Source: Gilliamella sp. ESL0441 (GTDB lineage: Bacteria; Pseudomonadota; Gammaproteobacteria; Enterobacterales; Orbaceae). From it: DNA of 64,000 bases. Under the pieces are notes generated by a model, which was not told where the DNA came from, ran no database searches, and saw only the letters and a program-made list of their open reading frames with translations. The stretch is taken from NCBI RefSeq assembly GCF_019469185.1, contig NZ_CP048264.1, forward strand, positions 682,001-746,000. The letters are read 5' to 3'. This document shows, piece after piece, positions 29,811-38,834 of this stretch; positions within the stretch are counted from its first letter, which is position 1; every line of letters begins with the position of its first letter. The translations under genes were made by a program, and so were the position numbers.

Positions 29811-30111
29811 ATGAGTGATACAAAAGTTTGTCCTTATAGGTTAACGACAAATGCATCCCTCTGGCGATGTTGTAGGAGTGTCTATTAATAAATTATTAAG
29901 AAACTTTCAAACAACCAATTGGGTGTGTTGGTGGTACATATACCTATCTTATTTTATTTATGGTTTAGCTTTTATTAAAGAACTGGCTCGATTGGATGCT
30001 ATTTTTAAAGATTACCATGAGTATATTTTTTCAGAATATATTCCTAAAGAAAAACAATATAAAAAATTAATTGAGTTAGCTTATGAAAAAAAAGCAAAAG
30101 GCTACTATTAA
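29811..30111 (+). pseudogene. Decayed zinc-ribbon-type small protein gene
   Basis: A strong ribosome site (AAAGGA) precedes ATG 29811, which reads MSDTKVCPY. That is the usual opening of zinc-ribbon proteins (MSDTKVCPYCGE...), but the frame then runs into RLTTNASLW and stops after 25 codons. A second frame, open to 30111, encodes 86 aa with a hydrophobic segment (WWYIYLSYFIYGLAF) and a Lys-rich end, and has no ribosome site of its own. The simplest reading is one gene broken by a frameshift or internal deletion. Two independent small proteins cannot be excluded. Confidence 0.5.
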
Positions 30112-30601
30112 ACTACTCAAGAGTTTGTTGAATAATATAACATTAATAGACGAAAAGGTTGATTATTTAAGCTATCAGAGTCTGGATGTTTGTAAAAATA
30201 TTACTGCATTCGAGGTCTATAAAATGATGACATCCTATCAACCTAAATGGTTGGTAGGGCTGTTTAAAATTAGAGATTTTTTAGGAAAAAGTATCGGAAT
30301 CAAACCTATTAATGGATTTGATAATCTGGCAGAAAAAGAACCCGATATAGGTAGTACAGTTCATTTTTTCACAATTATTGAGAAAACGAGAGATACGTTT
30401 ACCTTAATTATAAGGGATTTTCATCTCGATGTTTGTTTATGTCTTCGTATTATTGAAACGAATGACCATAAAAAAAAATTATACCTCATAACTTCGGTTA
30501 AGATTCACAATTTTTGGGGAAGATTATATATGGTACCTGTTTCTATTATACATCCATATATTGTTTATAAATTATTTAAAAATATTAATTCTAAAAAGTG
30601 A
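30083..30601 (+). CDS. DUF2867-family protein
   Basis: This 172-aa protein resembles stand-alone DUF2867 proteins. PKWLVGLFKIRDFLGKSIGI followed by an acidic/Gly stretch, the beta-strand region DTFTLIIRDFHLDVCLCLRI, and the end VKIHNFWGRLYMVPVSIIHP match the family pattern (hydrophobic strand, HLD, then N-x-G-R-x-Y). DUF2867 also occurs as the C-terminal part of some NAD(P)-dependent sugar or ubiquinone-related epimerases; its role is unknown. The start overlaps the decayed upstream frame by 29 nt and lacks a good Shine-Dalgarno, so expression may have depended on the broken gene. Confidence 0.6.
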   Translation: MKKKQKATIKLLKSLLNNITLIDEKVDYLSYQSLDVCKNITAFEVYKMMTSYQPKWLVGLFKIRDFLGKSIGIKPINGFDNLAEKEPDIGSTVHFFTIIEKTRDTFTLIIRDFHLDVCLCLRIIETNDHKKKLYLITSVKIHNFWGRLYMVPVSIIHPYIVYKLFKNINSKK

Positions 30602-31441
30602 ATGGAGATATACAAGAAATAGCTTGTTGATACCAATTTAGTTCATAACGTTTATCTAAAATCGAAGGCTATATAGTAACTGCCCAACAACGCGCCATGA
30701 ATTGATTCATGTGTTGCACAACATTGAAAACTTACACATCACATCAGGCGATTTTTTTGAGATACGAGATCTACTCCGTTAAATTGAATTCCTATTTTGC
30801 CAACGTAATTGTTCTATGAGAGCAATCATCGCCGGTGTTTTATGTTTATTTTGGGGATAATAGAGATACATAGGCGGATAACTAATCGCCAATTGTGGAA
30901 GGATGGATACTAGTTTAACCGCTTAAGTATCGCTATTTAGGGTTGTGACCGATCCATAGCCGTCAATGACTGCTTGTTTATTCAGCAGTTGCGAGTTGAA
31001 AACCTAATATTGTTATTTCTGCCATACGCTTCGTACATCACCCAATCTTCTTACTTTTCCTTCGTTCTACTAATGCAGTAGAAATAACCTACTGGTTTCG
31101 ATAGTTCTTTGTGCAGAAATATAAAAATTTAATCCCTGAATATCACGAAGCGTGAATGCCTTGTAGTTATTAGGTAAATATTTTTATGAGTATATCAGTT
31201 AGTATAACTTCCTTATTGATGACTGTTTGCTTTTGTACTTAAAGAGTAAGTGTTGAAGCAAAGGGAGTCAATAAAATTAATGTACCAATGGTAGTGACAA
31301 TGTACATTTGATTGTACAAATAATAAGCGCCAATGAGTATCAATCGAGAATTACCTAGACGATATAATGGTTAATCATTGTTATATACAATAGAATAATT
31401 TAATAAATGAAGATGTATGGAGTATGTTATTAAAATGAAAT
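30602..31441. other. Long region without intact genes
   Basis: About 840 bp contain no convincing intact ORF. A LysR-family remnant is visible on the minus strand in the left-middle part. A + strand fragment (VLHNIENLHITSGDFFEIRD, about 30711-30780) looks coding but is not in a complete frame. The rest shows nothing I can name. It looks like decaying DNA at the border between the accessory cluster and the core genes. Confidence 0.6.
30779..31010 (-). pseudogene. Remnant of a LysR-family transcription regulator
   Basis: Read on the minus strand, this region gives AVKLVSILPQLAISYPPMYL, then YYPQNKHKTPAMIALIEQLR and a stop at 30779. That is the typical C-terminal end of a LysR substrate-binding domain (LP...PP.YL.YPQ...H.tPa..A.I..L). 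An in-frame TAA interrupts it about 12 codons after DGYGSVTT, and no helix-turn-helix N-terminus can be read upstream. The left boundary is reliable; the right boundary is approximate. Confidence 0.5.
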
Positions 31442-31517
31442 TGGAGCGGGAAACGAGGTTCGAACTCGCGACCTCAACCTTGGCAAGGTTGCGCTCTACC
31501 AACTGAGCTATTCCCGC
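31442..31517 (-). tRNA. tRNA-Gly (GCC)
   Basis: Seventy-six nucleotides on the minus strand fold as a cloverleaf: acceptor GCGGGAA/TTCCCGC, anticodon loop TTGCCAA with anticodon GCC, T loop TTCGAAC, and an encoded CCA end. Confidence 0.95.
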
Positions 31518-31548
31518 TTTTTGGAATTCTTCGTAAGAAGTGGTGAGC

Positions 31549-31576
31549 ATTATACAAAAAATTTTTGAGGTCGCAA
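31549..31576 (-). promoter_or_regulatory. tRNA-Gly promoter
   Basis: On the minus strand, TTGCGA (31576-31571) and TATAAT (31554-31549) are separated by 16 bp. Transcription would begin about 25 nt before the tRNA, with a GC-containing discriminator (GCTCACC) as in stringently controlled stable-RNA promoters. Confidence 0.6.
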
Positions 31577-31589
31577 GATTTTTTTTTAA

Positions 31590-31850
31590 CTATTTTTTAT
31601 ATTTCCAGCTAAGTGATTCAAAAAAACCAAAAATAAATAATCTAAGTGGTTTAAATTTATCCTCTCGCTTTTCTTGATTGGTCATCGTTGAGTAAAGAAT
31701 CCAAGCTTGTAAACCGTGCAAAAGCGTAAAAATGAGTAATCCAACATAGGCTACAACATTGGCTGGAGTTGGGTAGGGGTGGATTAAATTGACAAATAAA
31801 AATAGCCAAACTATAGAATAAAAAATCTTACCAAGTAATATGAACATCAA
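31590..31850 (-). CDS. yhhL: DUF1145 inner-membrane protein YhhL
   Basis: This is an 86-aa protein with two predicted TM helices (about 5-24 and 30-53) and a basic C-terminal tail. The pattern LGKIFYSIVWLFLFVNLIHP followed by HGLQAWIL fits DUF1145. As in E. coli, where yhhL follows rsmD, it overlaps the rsmD stop by 4 bp, so it is co-translated with the methyltransferase. Its function is unknown. Confidence 0.85.
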   Translation of the reverse strand: MMFILLGKIFYSIVWLFLFVNLIHPYPTPANVVAYVGLLIFTLLHGLQAWILYSTMTNQEKREDKFKPLRLFIFGFFESLSWKYKK

Positions 31851-32410
31851 ATTTCTTCTCGTATAAATAGATAACTATGAACTTGACCGGCAGTTTTTTC
31901 ACGATGTAAATGCCAGTTATTCGGAATGTAACTCAATACATTGTGATCGATTTCCGTCTCAATGTAGAGGTAGGATGAGGCGTTTAGCCAGTTATTTTTC
32001 TCAAGGTAGTTTACCGTATCGGCAACTAAATCTTGATGAAAGGGGGGATCGATGAACACGATATCAAACTTTCTTGGCGCAGGTTTATTTAACCAATTTA
32101 ATGTATCCGTGTGGTAAATATCGATAGCATTACATGCAATAAGCTGTTTATTTTTGTTGAGTTGACTTGCGACTTGCTTGTCTTTTTCAAGTAACGTTAC
32201 ACTTTTAGCCCCCCGAGAAGCAGCTTCAAATCCCAATGAACCACTTCCTGAAAAACAATCGAGACAGGCGCTATCATGAATAACTGGCATTAGCCAGTTA
32301 AATAGAGTTTCTTTAATACGATCCGTAGTTGGACGCAAACCTTGCTTGTCAAGTACAGCTAATTTACGTCCACGCCATTTTCCGCCAATTATTCTAATTG
32401 AACCAGTCAT
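31847..32410 (-). CDS. rsmD: 16S rRNA (guanine966-N2)-methyltransferase RsmD
   Basis: This 187-aa cytoplasmic enzyme methylates N2 of G966 in 16S rRNA (E. coli numbering) during 30S assembly, using S-adenosylmethionine. The family N-terminus (SIRIIGGKWRGRKL), the SAM-binding loop DCFSGSGSLG at 51-60 and the catalytic DPPF at 121-124 are all present. The length is normal for the family. GGAT lies just before the ATG. It lies 13 bp downstream of mrcA on the same strand, so it may share the mrcA transcript. Confidence 0.95.
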   Translation of the reverse strand: MTGSIRIIGGKWRGRKLAVLDKQGLRPTTDRIKETLFNWLMPVIHDSACLDCFSGSGSLGFEAASRGAKSVTLLEKDKQVASQLNKNKQLIACNAIDIYHTDTLNWLNKPAPRKFDIVFIDPPFHQDLVADTVNYLEKNNWLNASSYLYIETEIDHNVLSYIPNNWHLHREKTAGQVHSYLFIREEI

Positions 32411-32423
32411 TTCAAATCCTTAT

Positions 32424-34970
32424 TTAGAATAATTCACTAGTATTACCATCTGAATCAGTCACTTCTGTACCAACTTCTTTTGTTGCATACTGTTTTGGTT
32501 CAGTGCCTTTTATAAAATATTCTGACATAGTTTTTGAATCTGATAATGGTAATAATCCCGTTTTTTGGTCAATGGTTACGCTAATAACATTTTCCGGTCT
32601 TCGATCGACAACAATTGGAACATTTTTTAATGCTACTTTCATATAGTCAACCCATATAGGATTTGCTGTATTAGCTCCTCCTTCAGCTCGATAAGTTTTA
32701 CCGAGTACACGACGATGGTCATCAAATCCCATCCAAACCGTCGTCACTATATTTCCACCGAATCCAGAAAACCATACATCTTTAGAAGCATTCGTCGTTC
32801 CTGTTTTTCCGCCAACGTCTCTACGACCTAAGGCTTTAACACGCCAGGCCGTACCTTGCCAATCAGAGCCTCCAAAAACAGTTGAACGCAAACCATCTTT
32901 CATAATAAAGGCAATATCACGACTTAATGTGTGAGGTGCATACATTGGTGTAATATTTGTGTTGGCCTCTTTATTAGTAATCTCAATGTCTGGAATAATA
33001 ATATTATCGTCAGCTTTGAGATTTGCTTGTTCTGGTTCTTCATTTTCTGATTCACTAGTCGTATCTTCAACATCATTTAAAGATATTGATGTAGATGATG
33101 CATCAATAGTCATATCGTCTTTGCAATCATGGCAAGCGATAAGAGGTTGATGTTGATAAATAACTTTATTATCGCTATTGTATTCTATTTTTTCGATCAA
33201 ATATGGAGTGATTAAGTAACCACCATTTGTAATTACAGAATATGCTCTGGCAACTTGTAATGGTGTAAATGATGCAGAGCCCAAAGCTAGTGATTCGTTG
33301 TGTGAAATGTTTTCTTTAGGAAAACCGAACCGTTCTAAATAGGTTGCTGCATATTCAATACCTACTGCACGCAAAGCACGCACCATCATTACGTTTTTAG
33401 ACATACCTAATCCAATTCTTAGGCGTAAAGGGCCAGCATATTGCGGAGGTGAATTTTTAGGTCGCCAAGTCGAACTACCTGCACTACGAACTATCGGAGC
33501 ATCATTAAGAAGTGTAGCCATGGTCAAACCTTGTTCGAGAGCAGCGGTATAAATAAATGGCTTAATATTTGACCCTAACTGACGAAGTGCCTGCGTGGCT
33601 CGATTGAACTTACTTAAATTAAAGTCAAAACCACCAACAATGGCCTTGATTGCACCATTTTCTGAATCTAATGATACTAATGCTGCATTTACTGCAGGTA
33701 ATTGTGATAATTCCCATTTTTCATCAGACTTTTTAACCCAAATAAGTTGTCCTGCTTTTAACGTGTCTGACACTTTTTTCGGGTATGCTCCTTGTCTTGT
33801 ATCACTAATAAATGGTCTTGCCCATTTCATCCCTTCAAACAAAATCTCAATGTTTGATTTATCACTGAGTATAGCTGTAGCTTGTTTGTCAGAAGATTGT
33901 AGAACAACAGCTGGACAGATACCGCTATAGCAATGATATCCATCTAACGTTTTCTGTATTTTTTCTTCATTCCATGGGGTTTCTGTAGCATTCCATAATA
34001 CTTTTTCAGCACCACGATAACCATGTCGGATGTCATAATCTATGATATGTTTTTGGATTGAATCTGTTGCGGCAAGTTGATCTTGTTTGGTGATGGTTGT
34101 ATAGATTTTGTATCCATCTGTATAAGCCTCTTCACCAAATTTTTCAAACATAAATTGGCGTGCCATTTCAGCGACATAAGGTGCTGAAAATTCAATTTGC
34201 GGTGAATGATAACTGGCAGTTAATGGTTTTTTAATGGCCTCATTATATTCTGCTTGAGTAATATAAGATTGATCTAACATCCTTCCCAGTACCCAGTTGC
34301 GTCTTATTAATGCTTTTTGTGGATGAGAAATTGGATTATAAGCAGAAGGTGCATTAGGTAGACCGGCTAATAATGCGGCTTCATCTAACGTTAATTGATC
34401 TGGTGTTTTACCAAAAAATGTATAAGAAGCGGCTGCAACGCCATAAGCTCGCGATCCAAAGTTGATCATATTTAAGTATAATTCCATAATTTCATCTTTG
34501 GATAGTTCTTTTTCCATACGAATAGCCAAAATTATTTCTCTGGCTTTTCGAGAAATACTTTTTTCGGATGTTAAAAAAAAGTTTTTGGCAACTTGTTGAG
34601 TAATGGTACTTCCGCCTTGTGAAAAGCCTTTTTGCTTCAAACCAATGTACATTGCGCGAATAATACCAATTGGGTCAACACCAAAATGGTCATAAAATCG
34701 AGAATCTTCTGTAGCGATTACAGCGTTAATAACATTTTTAGGGATTTTGTCATATTTAAGCGGCGTGCGTCGACGTTCACCAAAAATTGCTATTAACTCA
34801 CCATCTTTACTGAGTACTTGTAACGGTGTTTGTAATTGCACATCTTTTAGCGTAGTGACATCTGGTAGATCCTTTGAATAATAGGCATAACCGGCAATAC
34901 CGATAATTAGCCCACAAAGAAAACAACCAGCAAAAAATTTGAGAAGAAATTTTAATACTCGAATAAACAT
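32424..34970 (-). CDS. mrcA: Penicillin-binding protein 1A (bifunctional peptidoglycan synthase)
   Basis: This 848-aa inner-membrane, periplasm-facing enzyme polymerises lipid II and crosslinks peptides. It has one N-terminal TM anchor (about 7-30) and a GT51 domain with catalytic Glu in ATEDSRFYDHFG (E88) and QGGSTITQQ. The transpeptidase motifs are S467-N-I-K470, S524-K-N526 and K722-T-G724. An acidic insertion at about 610-675, starting IACHDCKDD, corresponds to the similar insertion of E. coli PBP1a. In E. coli mrcA is divergent from hofM; here the hof genes lie on the same strand about 2.2 kb away, separated by ygfX and yigL-tusA. Its partner lipoprotein LpoA is not in the window; LpoB, encoded at 48528, is the PBP1b activator. 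Confidence 0.95.
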   Translation of the reverse strand: MFIRVLKFLLKFFAGCFLCGLIIGIAGYAYYSKDLPDVTTLKDVQLQTPLQVLSKDGELIAIFGERRRTPLKYDKIPKNVINAVIATEDSRFYDHFGVDPIGIIRAMYIGLKQKGFSQGGSTITQQVAKNFFLTSEKSISRKAREIILAIRMEKELSKDEIMELYLNMINFGSRAYGVAAASYTFFGKTPDQLTLDEAALLAGLPNAPSAYNPISHPQKALIRRNWVLGRMLDQSYITQAEYNEAIKKPLTASYHSPQIEFSAPYVAEMARQFMFEKFGEEAYTDGYKIYTTITKQDQLAATDSIQKHIIDYDIRHGYRGAEKVLWNATETPWNEEKIQKTLDGYHCYSGICPAVVLQSSDKQATAILSDKSNIEILFEGMKWARPFISDTRQGAYPKKVSDTLKAGQLIWVKKSDEKWELSQLPAVNAALVSLDSENGAIKAIVGGFDFNLSKFNRATQALRQLGSNIKPFIYTAALEQGLTMATLLNDAPIVRSAGSSTWRPKNSPPQYAGPLRLRIGLGMSKNVMMVRALRAVGIEYAATYLERFGFPKENISHNESLALGSASFTPLQVARAYSVITNGGYLITPYLIEKIEYNSDNKVIYQHQPLIACHDCKDDMTIDASSTSISLNDVEDTTSESENEEPEQANLKADDNIIIPDIEITNKEANTNITPMYAPHTLSRDIAFIMKDGLRSTVFGGSDWQGTAWRVKALGRRDVGGKTGTTNASKDVWFSGFGGNIVTTVWMGFDDHRRVLGKTYRAEGGANTANPIWVDYMKVALKNVPIVVDRRPENVISVTIDQKTGLLPLSDSKTMSEYFIKGTEPKQYATKEVGTEVTDSDGNTSELF

Positions 34971-35518
34971 TACAAATAATTCCTAACCAATTGACTTAAG
35001 GCATAAAAACATAAATTTAAAATTTATTTTGCCTTTACGGTTTCTATATTTTTAAGGTGATGAGTATATACTAAATATACTAATTTGCACAAAATAAATA
35101 GCTGTTGAAATTCGTTTTAGTTATTGAGAAATATATTGTATTTCTGTTTAAAATATTTCTGATTACTGAACTTTAATGAAAACGTTTTCTTTTTTAACTG
35201 TGTAAAGCATTATTCAACAAAATATTAATTCTTCATATTTAAAATTATCCATTTGTTTAATATTTTTGATGCTTGAACTATCTCTTCGAATAAAAAAAGT
35301 TTATTAACGCTCAATGATGAATATTACATTTTAGTTAAAAACTGTTTTTAAAAGCTTAATCGTAGTTTTATAAATTAAACTATTAGCTTTAAAATTGAAT
35401 CATTCAATCAATAATACGCCATCTATTTTGAGAATCATTTCACAAATTATTATTTTATTTCAAATGACTCTAATCAAAATGTGAAATAGTTAAATTTTAA
35501 TTTTATTGGTTAGAAATT
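34971..35518. other. AT-rich intergenic region
   Basis: About 550 bp lie between the divergent mrcA and ygfX. I see no ORF, RNA gene or clear repeat. It must hold the promoters of both genes, but A/T homopolymers make specific boxes ambiguous. Confidence 0.6.
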
Positions 35519-35923
35519 ATGTGGAGTACAAAACTTAATCAATCTTACTTGCAAATTATCATTTCTTCAAGTTTTTATTTGTTTCTAATGATGACCAGCC
35601 TTTTTTTATTTGCTGATACTCATTTAAACTCTTATACGTTTATAGTCGTTGTATTATTAATTATTGAGTGGTGGCGTAGTATCTGTTATTTTCAAACAAT
35701 TACAGGAGAGCTTGCGTTATTTCATCATATAAATCAGATCTATTGGCATAATCAGCGCTGGTATTTAATGCATAGACCGCTGATATTTCGGTATATTATT
35801 CTATTAAATTTAAAGTCACGACGTACAGGGCATCGATGTACCCTTTTTTTAATCACTAATAATCTTAAGCCTGATGATTGGCGAACACTTCGTTACTACT
35901 TATATCAAATTGATTTAACTTGA
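35519..35923 (+). CDS. ygfX: YgfX (CptA) family inner-membrane protein
   Basis: This 134-aa protein has two TM helices (about 11-30 and 38-55) and a soluble C-terminal domain. The pattern WWRSICYFQTITGELALFHH, HNQRWYLMHRPLI and DDWRTLRYYLYQ follows E. coli YgfX closely. In E. coli YgfX is encoded after sdhE (ygfY) and has been described both as a toxin (CptA) acting on cell-shape proteins and as an SdhE-linked membrane protein. No sdhE gene is next to it here, and it stands alone on the + strand, convergent with tusA. Confidence 0.8.
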   Translation: MWSTKLNQSYLQIIISSSFYLFLMMTSLFLFADTHLNSYTFIVVVLLIIEWWRSICYFQTITGELALFHHINQIYWHNQRWYLMHRPLIFRYIILLNLKSRRTGHRCTLFLITNNLKPDDWRTLRYYLYQIDLT

Positions 35924-35960
35924 TTAATCAAGATAGAACATTAACACATATTATATGTTA

Positions 35961-36191
35961 TTAATGAGTTTTTTTTATCCAGTAATAATAAGGTTGACAT
36001 TCAATTTGAGAACTGAGTAATTCATGATCCATATGTCTGCAAAAGCTTGGGATATCACGAGTCGTTGCCATATCATCAGCAATAACAAGTAGAACTTGCC
36101 CAATAGCAAGCTCTCTCATTGTTTTGCGAACCATCATTATGGGTTCAGGACAGCGTAATCCAATTGTATTAAGTTCTTTGTCTGCTTTCAT
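35961..36191 (-). CDS. tusA: Sulfur carrier protein TusA
   Basis: This is a 76-aa cytoplasmic protein. TusA accepts sulfur from the cysteine desulfurase IscS and passes it to TusBCD for 2-thiolation of tRNA wobble uridine. The active cysteine lies in [14 protein letters not shown] (Cys14), followed by [18 protein letters not shown] use ATG 36191; the longer frame would begin at a TTG. It is 18 nt downstream of yigL on the same strand. Confidence 0.95.
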   Translation of the reverse strand: MKADKELNTIGLRCPEPIMMVRKTMRELAIGQVLLVIADDMATTRDIPSFCRHMDHELLSSQIECQPYYYWIKKTH

Positions 36192-36209
36192 ATTTATCAA
36201 TAATGTTGG

Positions 36210-37025
36210 TTAAAGATTTATTGAAAAAAGTTTATTAAGATAATGAGGTACAGCATCATCAGCGTTTGAACCAATTACTTCTAATTCAGGTAATTTTTGT
36301 CGTAAATCTGGGGTTGCATTTTGCATTATACACCCTTTTCCTACCATTTTTAACATTTCATAATCATTCATGCCATCACCAAACGCAATGCTATCGTTTA
36401 ACGATAATCCTAATTTGTCGACCACTTTTTTTAATGCACTACCTTTGGAAACATTTGCCCCCATAATTTCAAGGCAATTTAATGATGAAAAAGCAATACT
36501 GACTTGATCGCCATACTTTTCATCAAGCCGATTTTTTAATTTGACTAAATGTGGATGAAGGGCATCATCACTTGTCGTGAAATAAATTTTAGCAATATCA
36601 TCTGTTTCAAATTTATAAGGATCAAAAAACTCATAAGTAAAATGACTTTCTTGATGAAAACTGAGTGAATAGGTGTCCTCTTTATTAATTAACCATTGAT
36701 CGCCTCGATAAATATGGGTAAACACTAATGGATCGTCGGTGCACTCTTGGGCGATTTGACTGGCAAGCGAAGGTTCAACATTTTGGCTAAAAATTAAGTT
36801 TCCATGACTGTCATGAACTCTGGCTCCATTTGAAGTTATCATATAAGCATCAATTTCCATATTTTCTCGCATCTGTGCAACATCAATATGATGTCGCCCT
36901 GTGGCAAAAATAAAATGAATACCTTTTTGACGCAATGCTTGCAAAACTTGTTTGGTATAAGGTGAAAGACTGTGTTCAGGCGTTAATAAAGTGCCATCTA
37001 AATCCGAAGCGACAACTTGAAACAT
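36210..37025 (-). CDS. yigL: HAD-family sugar/pyridoxal phosphate phosphatase YigL
   Basis: This 271-aa Cof-type HAD phosphatase has motif I DLDGT at 8-12 (nucleophile Asp8, acid Asp10), motif II in ATGRH and TSNGARVHD, motif III Lys in SKGSALKKV and motif IV GDGMNDYEML, with a C2B-type cap between. Similarity to E. coli YigL runs to the end (ADDAVPHYLNKL). YigL dephosphorylates pyridoxal 5'-phosphate and sugar phosphates in vitro and takes part in the sugar-phosphate stress response. It probably forms an operon with tusA. Confidence 0.93.
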   Translation of the reverse strand: MFQVVASDLDGTLLTPEHSLSPYTKQVLQALRQKGIHFIFATGRHHIDVAQMRENMEIDAYMITSNGARVHDSHGNLIFSQNVEPSLASQIAQECTDDPLVFTHIYRGDQWLINKEDTYSLSFHQESHFTYEFFDPYKFETDDIAKIYFTTSDDALHPHLVKLKNRLDEKYGDQVSIAFSSLNCLEIMGANVSKGSALKKVVDKLGLSLNDSIAFGDGMNDYEMLKMVGKGCIMQNATPDLRQKLPELEVIGSNADDAVPHYLNKLFSINL

Positions 37026-37149
37026 AATATTCTCTGCTATTGTAAAAATTGATAATCATAATGATGTAAAACAATACTTTGAAGCAAATTTCTCTGTTAA
37101 AGTAAAAGTTCAAAATATAGGTTAAAGTATGATACAACTCTGTTAACAT

Positions 37150-38466
37150 TTACTCAACTAAATGTGGTGTGATAAAAATCACTAATTCTCGTTTTTGTTG
37201 TTTTTTATTCTTGTATTTAAAAAGATTACCTACAATGGGAACTTTACTGACACCTGGCACATTATGATTATTTTGACTATTAATCTGATGAAAGATTCCG
37301 CCTAAAACAATTGTTTCTCCATGTTTAACCTTGACTTGTGTTTTTATTTCTTGCGTATCTATGGCGAGTGATTCACCACCATCACTGCGTTTAATCGCTT
37401 GTCCAGCCGTGTTTTGTGTTATATAAAGATCTAAAATCATCATATTGTTCCCAACTATTTTAGGTGTAACTTCCAACCCTAAAACAGCTTGTTTGAATTC
37501 AATGGAGGTCGAGCCACTGTTACCGTTGGATACTTCGTAAGGGATTTCTGTTCCTTGTTTGATTGATGCCATATTTTGATTAGCGGTGAGTAGATTTGGA
37601 CTAGCAATAATCTCAAGTTGATTTTCCGCTTGTAAAGCAGATAACTCTAAATTAAGTAAACTCCCTGAAATTTTAGTTAGGTTAAAACCTATATTAGTGC
37701 TTGGATTTGTTACATTTAAATCAACATCAAATTTATTTAGCACTTGTGATGAACGACCTGAAAATCCCCATTTTATACCAAGTTCAGACATGCTTTCATC
37801 ACTCATATTAACAATGTGAGCTGAAATATGAACTTGTGGTATAGGTTTGTCGAGGGTTTTAACTAGTTTTTTTATATTGTTAAATCGTTTTGAGAGATCA
37901 GTAATAATGATTGAATTAGTTCGTTTATCGATTAAGACTTTTCCTCGTTCAGAGAGTATACCTTGCTGTAAAATTGTTTCATGTATTATTGCTGGATCAG
38001 CATGTTTTACTTCGATGGCAAGCGTATCAAGTGGAAGTTCTTTCTCTTGTTCTAATTGCGTTATTTTTTGTTTTTGAAGTAAAGTTTGAGGATCAACGGT
38101 TTTAGAAACAAATAAGATATTATCTTCGATTTTCGCTTGTAATTTAGCTGCATTAAGTATTATTGTTAGTGCTTTGTTCCAATTAACATCGTGAAGTTTG
38201 ATTGTTTGTTTTTGAGAAAGATCGTCAGTCACGATCAAATTGAGTTGCTTACTATCGGCTAAAGCTTGCAAAATGATAGCAACTTCAGTTTGATGAAAAT
38301 TCAGAGTAATAAGATCGGATTTTGTTGATTCAGCAAATTTATTAACATTGGCGAAGCTACAGTTCACAAAAAATATTGATAAGATAATAATGAACAATTC
38401 CCATTTTTTACAAAGATTTTTAAAATAAAATTGAATTTTTGCCATTAGATTGTACCTTAGTCTCAT
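37150..38466 (-). CDS. hofQ: Secretin HofQ/ComE/PilQ-type
   Basis: This 438-aa outer-membrane secretin forms the pore for DNA uptake or a type IV pilus-like fibre. It has an N-terminal signal segment (about 22-40, IIILSIFFVNCSFA), an STN-like region (ITLNFHQTEVAIILQALADS), an N1 domain (IIITDLSKRFNNIKKLVKTL) and a secretin core with GTEIPYEVSNG and GETIVLGGIF. The signature VPGVSKVPIVGNLFKYK and a short C-terminus ITPHLVE follow. ATG overlaps the hofP stop (ATGA). In Haemophilus, ComE in the comA-F operon is required for transformation. No terminator is evident downstream. Confidence 0.9.
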   Translation of the reverse strand: MRLRYNLMAKIQFYFKNLCKKWELFIIILSIFFVNCSFANVNKFAESTKSDLITLNFHQTEVAIILQALADSKQLNLIVTDDLSQKQTIKLHDVNWNKALTIILNAAKLQAKIEDNILFVSKTVDPQTLLQKQKITQLEQEKELPLDTLAIEVKHADPAIIHETILQQGILSERGKVLIDKRTNSIIITDLSKRFNNIKKLVKTLDKPIPQVHISAHIVNMSDESMSELGIKWGFSGRSSQVLNKFDVDLNVTNPSTNIGFNLTKISGSLLNLELSALQAENQLEIIASPNLLTANQNMASIKQGTEIPYEVSNGNSGSTSIEFKQAVLGLEVTPKIVGNNMMILDLYITQNTAGQAIKRSDGGESLAIDTQEIKTQVKVKHGETIVLGGIFHQINSQNNHNVPGVSKVPIVGNLFKYKNKKQQKRELVIFITPHLVE

Positions 38467-38834
38467 GGATTAAATGACATAGTCCAGGCAAGACTATCTT
38501 TACATGGTAGAGCCTGGTTAGCTTGCCAAATCACTTTATCACTTAAAAATGCTTTTATTTGCCATGGAAATAAAACATGGGGAACTTCATTATTTGTTAT
38601 TGTTAACCATTGTTGATTTGAATATAACCAAATTTGATAATAATTACTGTTTTGTCGTTTTATCATACCCTTGAGTTGCCAGCTTTGTATTTGTTCCTGC
38701 AATATATCTGCTTGTGCAGCACAAGAAATGGGATAAAGCTGGTTAAAAGGATCGCGTGACAAAGTGTTGTCAGCATTGACATAAAAACTAATAATGATAC
38801 TAAAAATTATTAGGTAAACGGGATAATTCTTCAT
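38463..38834 (-). CDS. hofP: HofP-like pilus assembly protein
   Basis: This 123-aa protein has a signal peptide (about 1-21, YLIIFSIIISFYVNA) and the start SRDPFNQLYP typical of HofP/PilP lipoprotein-like periplasmic partners of the secretin. It lacks a lipobox Cys. SWQLKGMIKRQNSNYYQIWL is the beta-domain pattern of the family. It overlaps both neighbours by 4 bp (ATGA), so translation is coupled through hofO-hofP-hofQ. The assignment rests largely on position. Confidence 0.75.
   Translation of the reverse strand: MKNYPVYLIIFSIIISFYVNADNTLSRDPFNQLYPISCAAQADILQEQIQSWQLKGMIKRQNSNYYQIWLYSNQQWLTITNNEVPHVLFPWQIKAFLSDKVIWQANQALPCKDSLAWTMSFNP

Noticed and set aside
36192..36200. TTG start of tusA
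   Set aside because: It adds only three residues without a ribosome site; ATG 36191 matches the usual TusA N-terminus.
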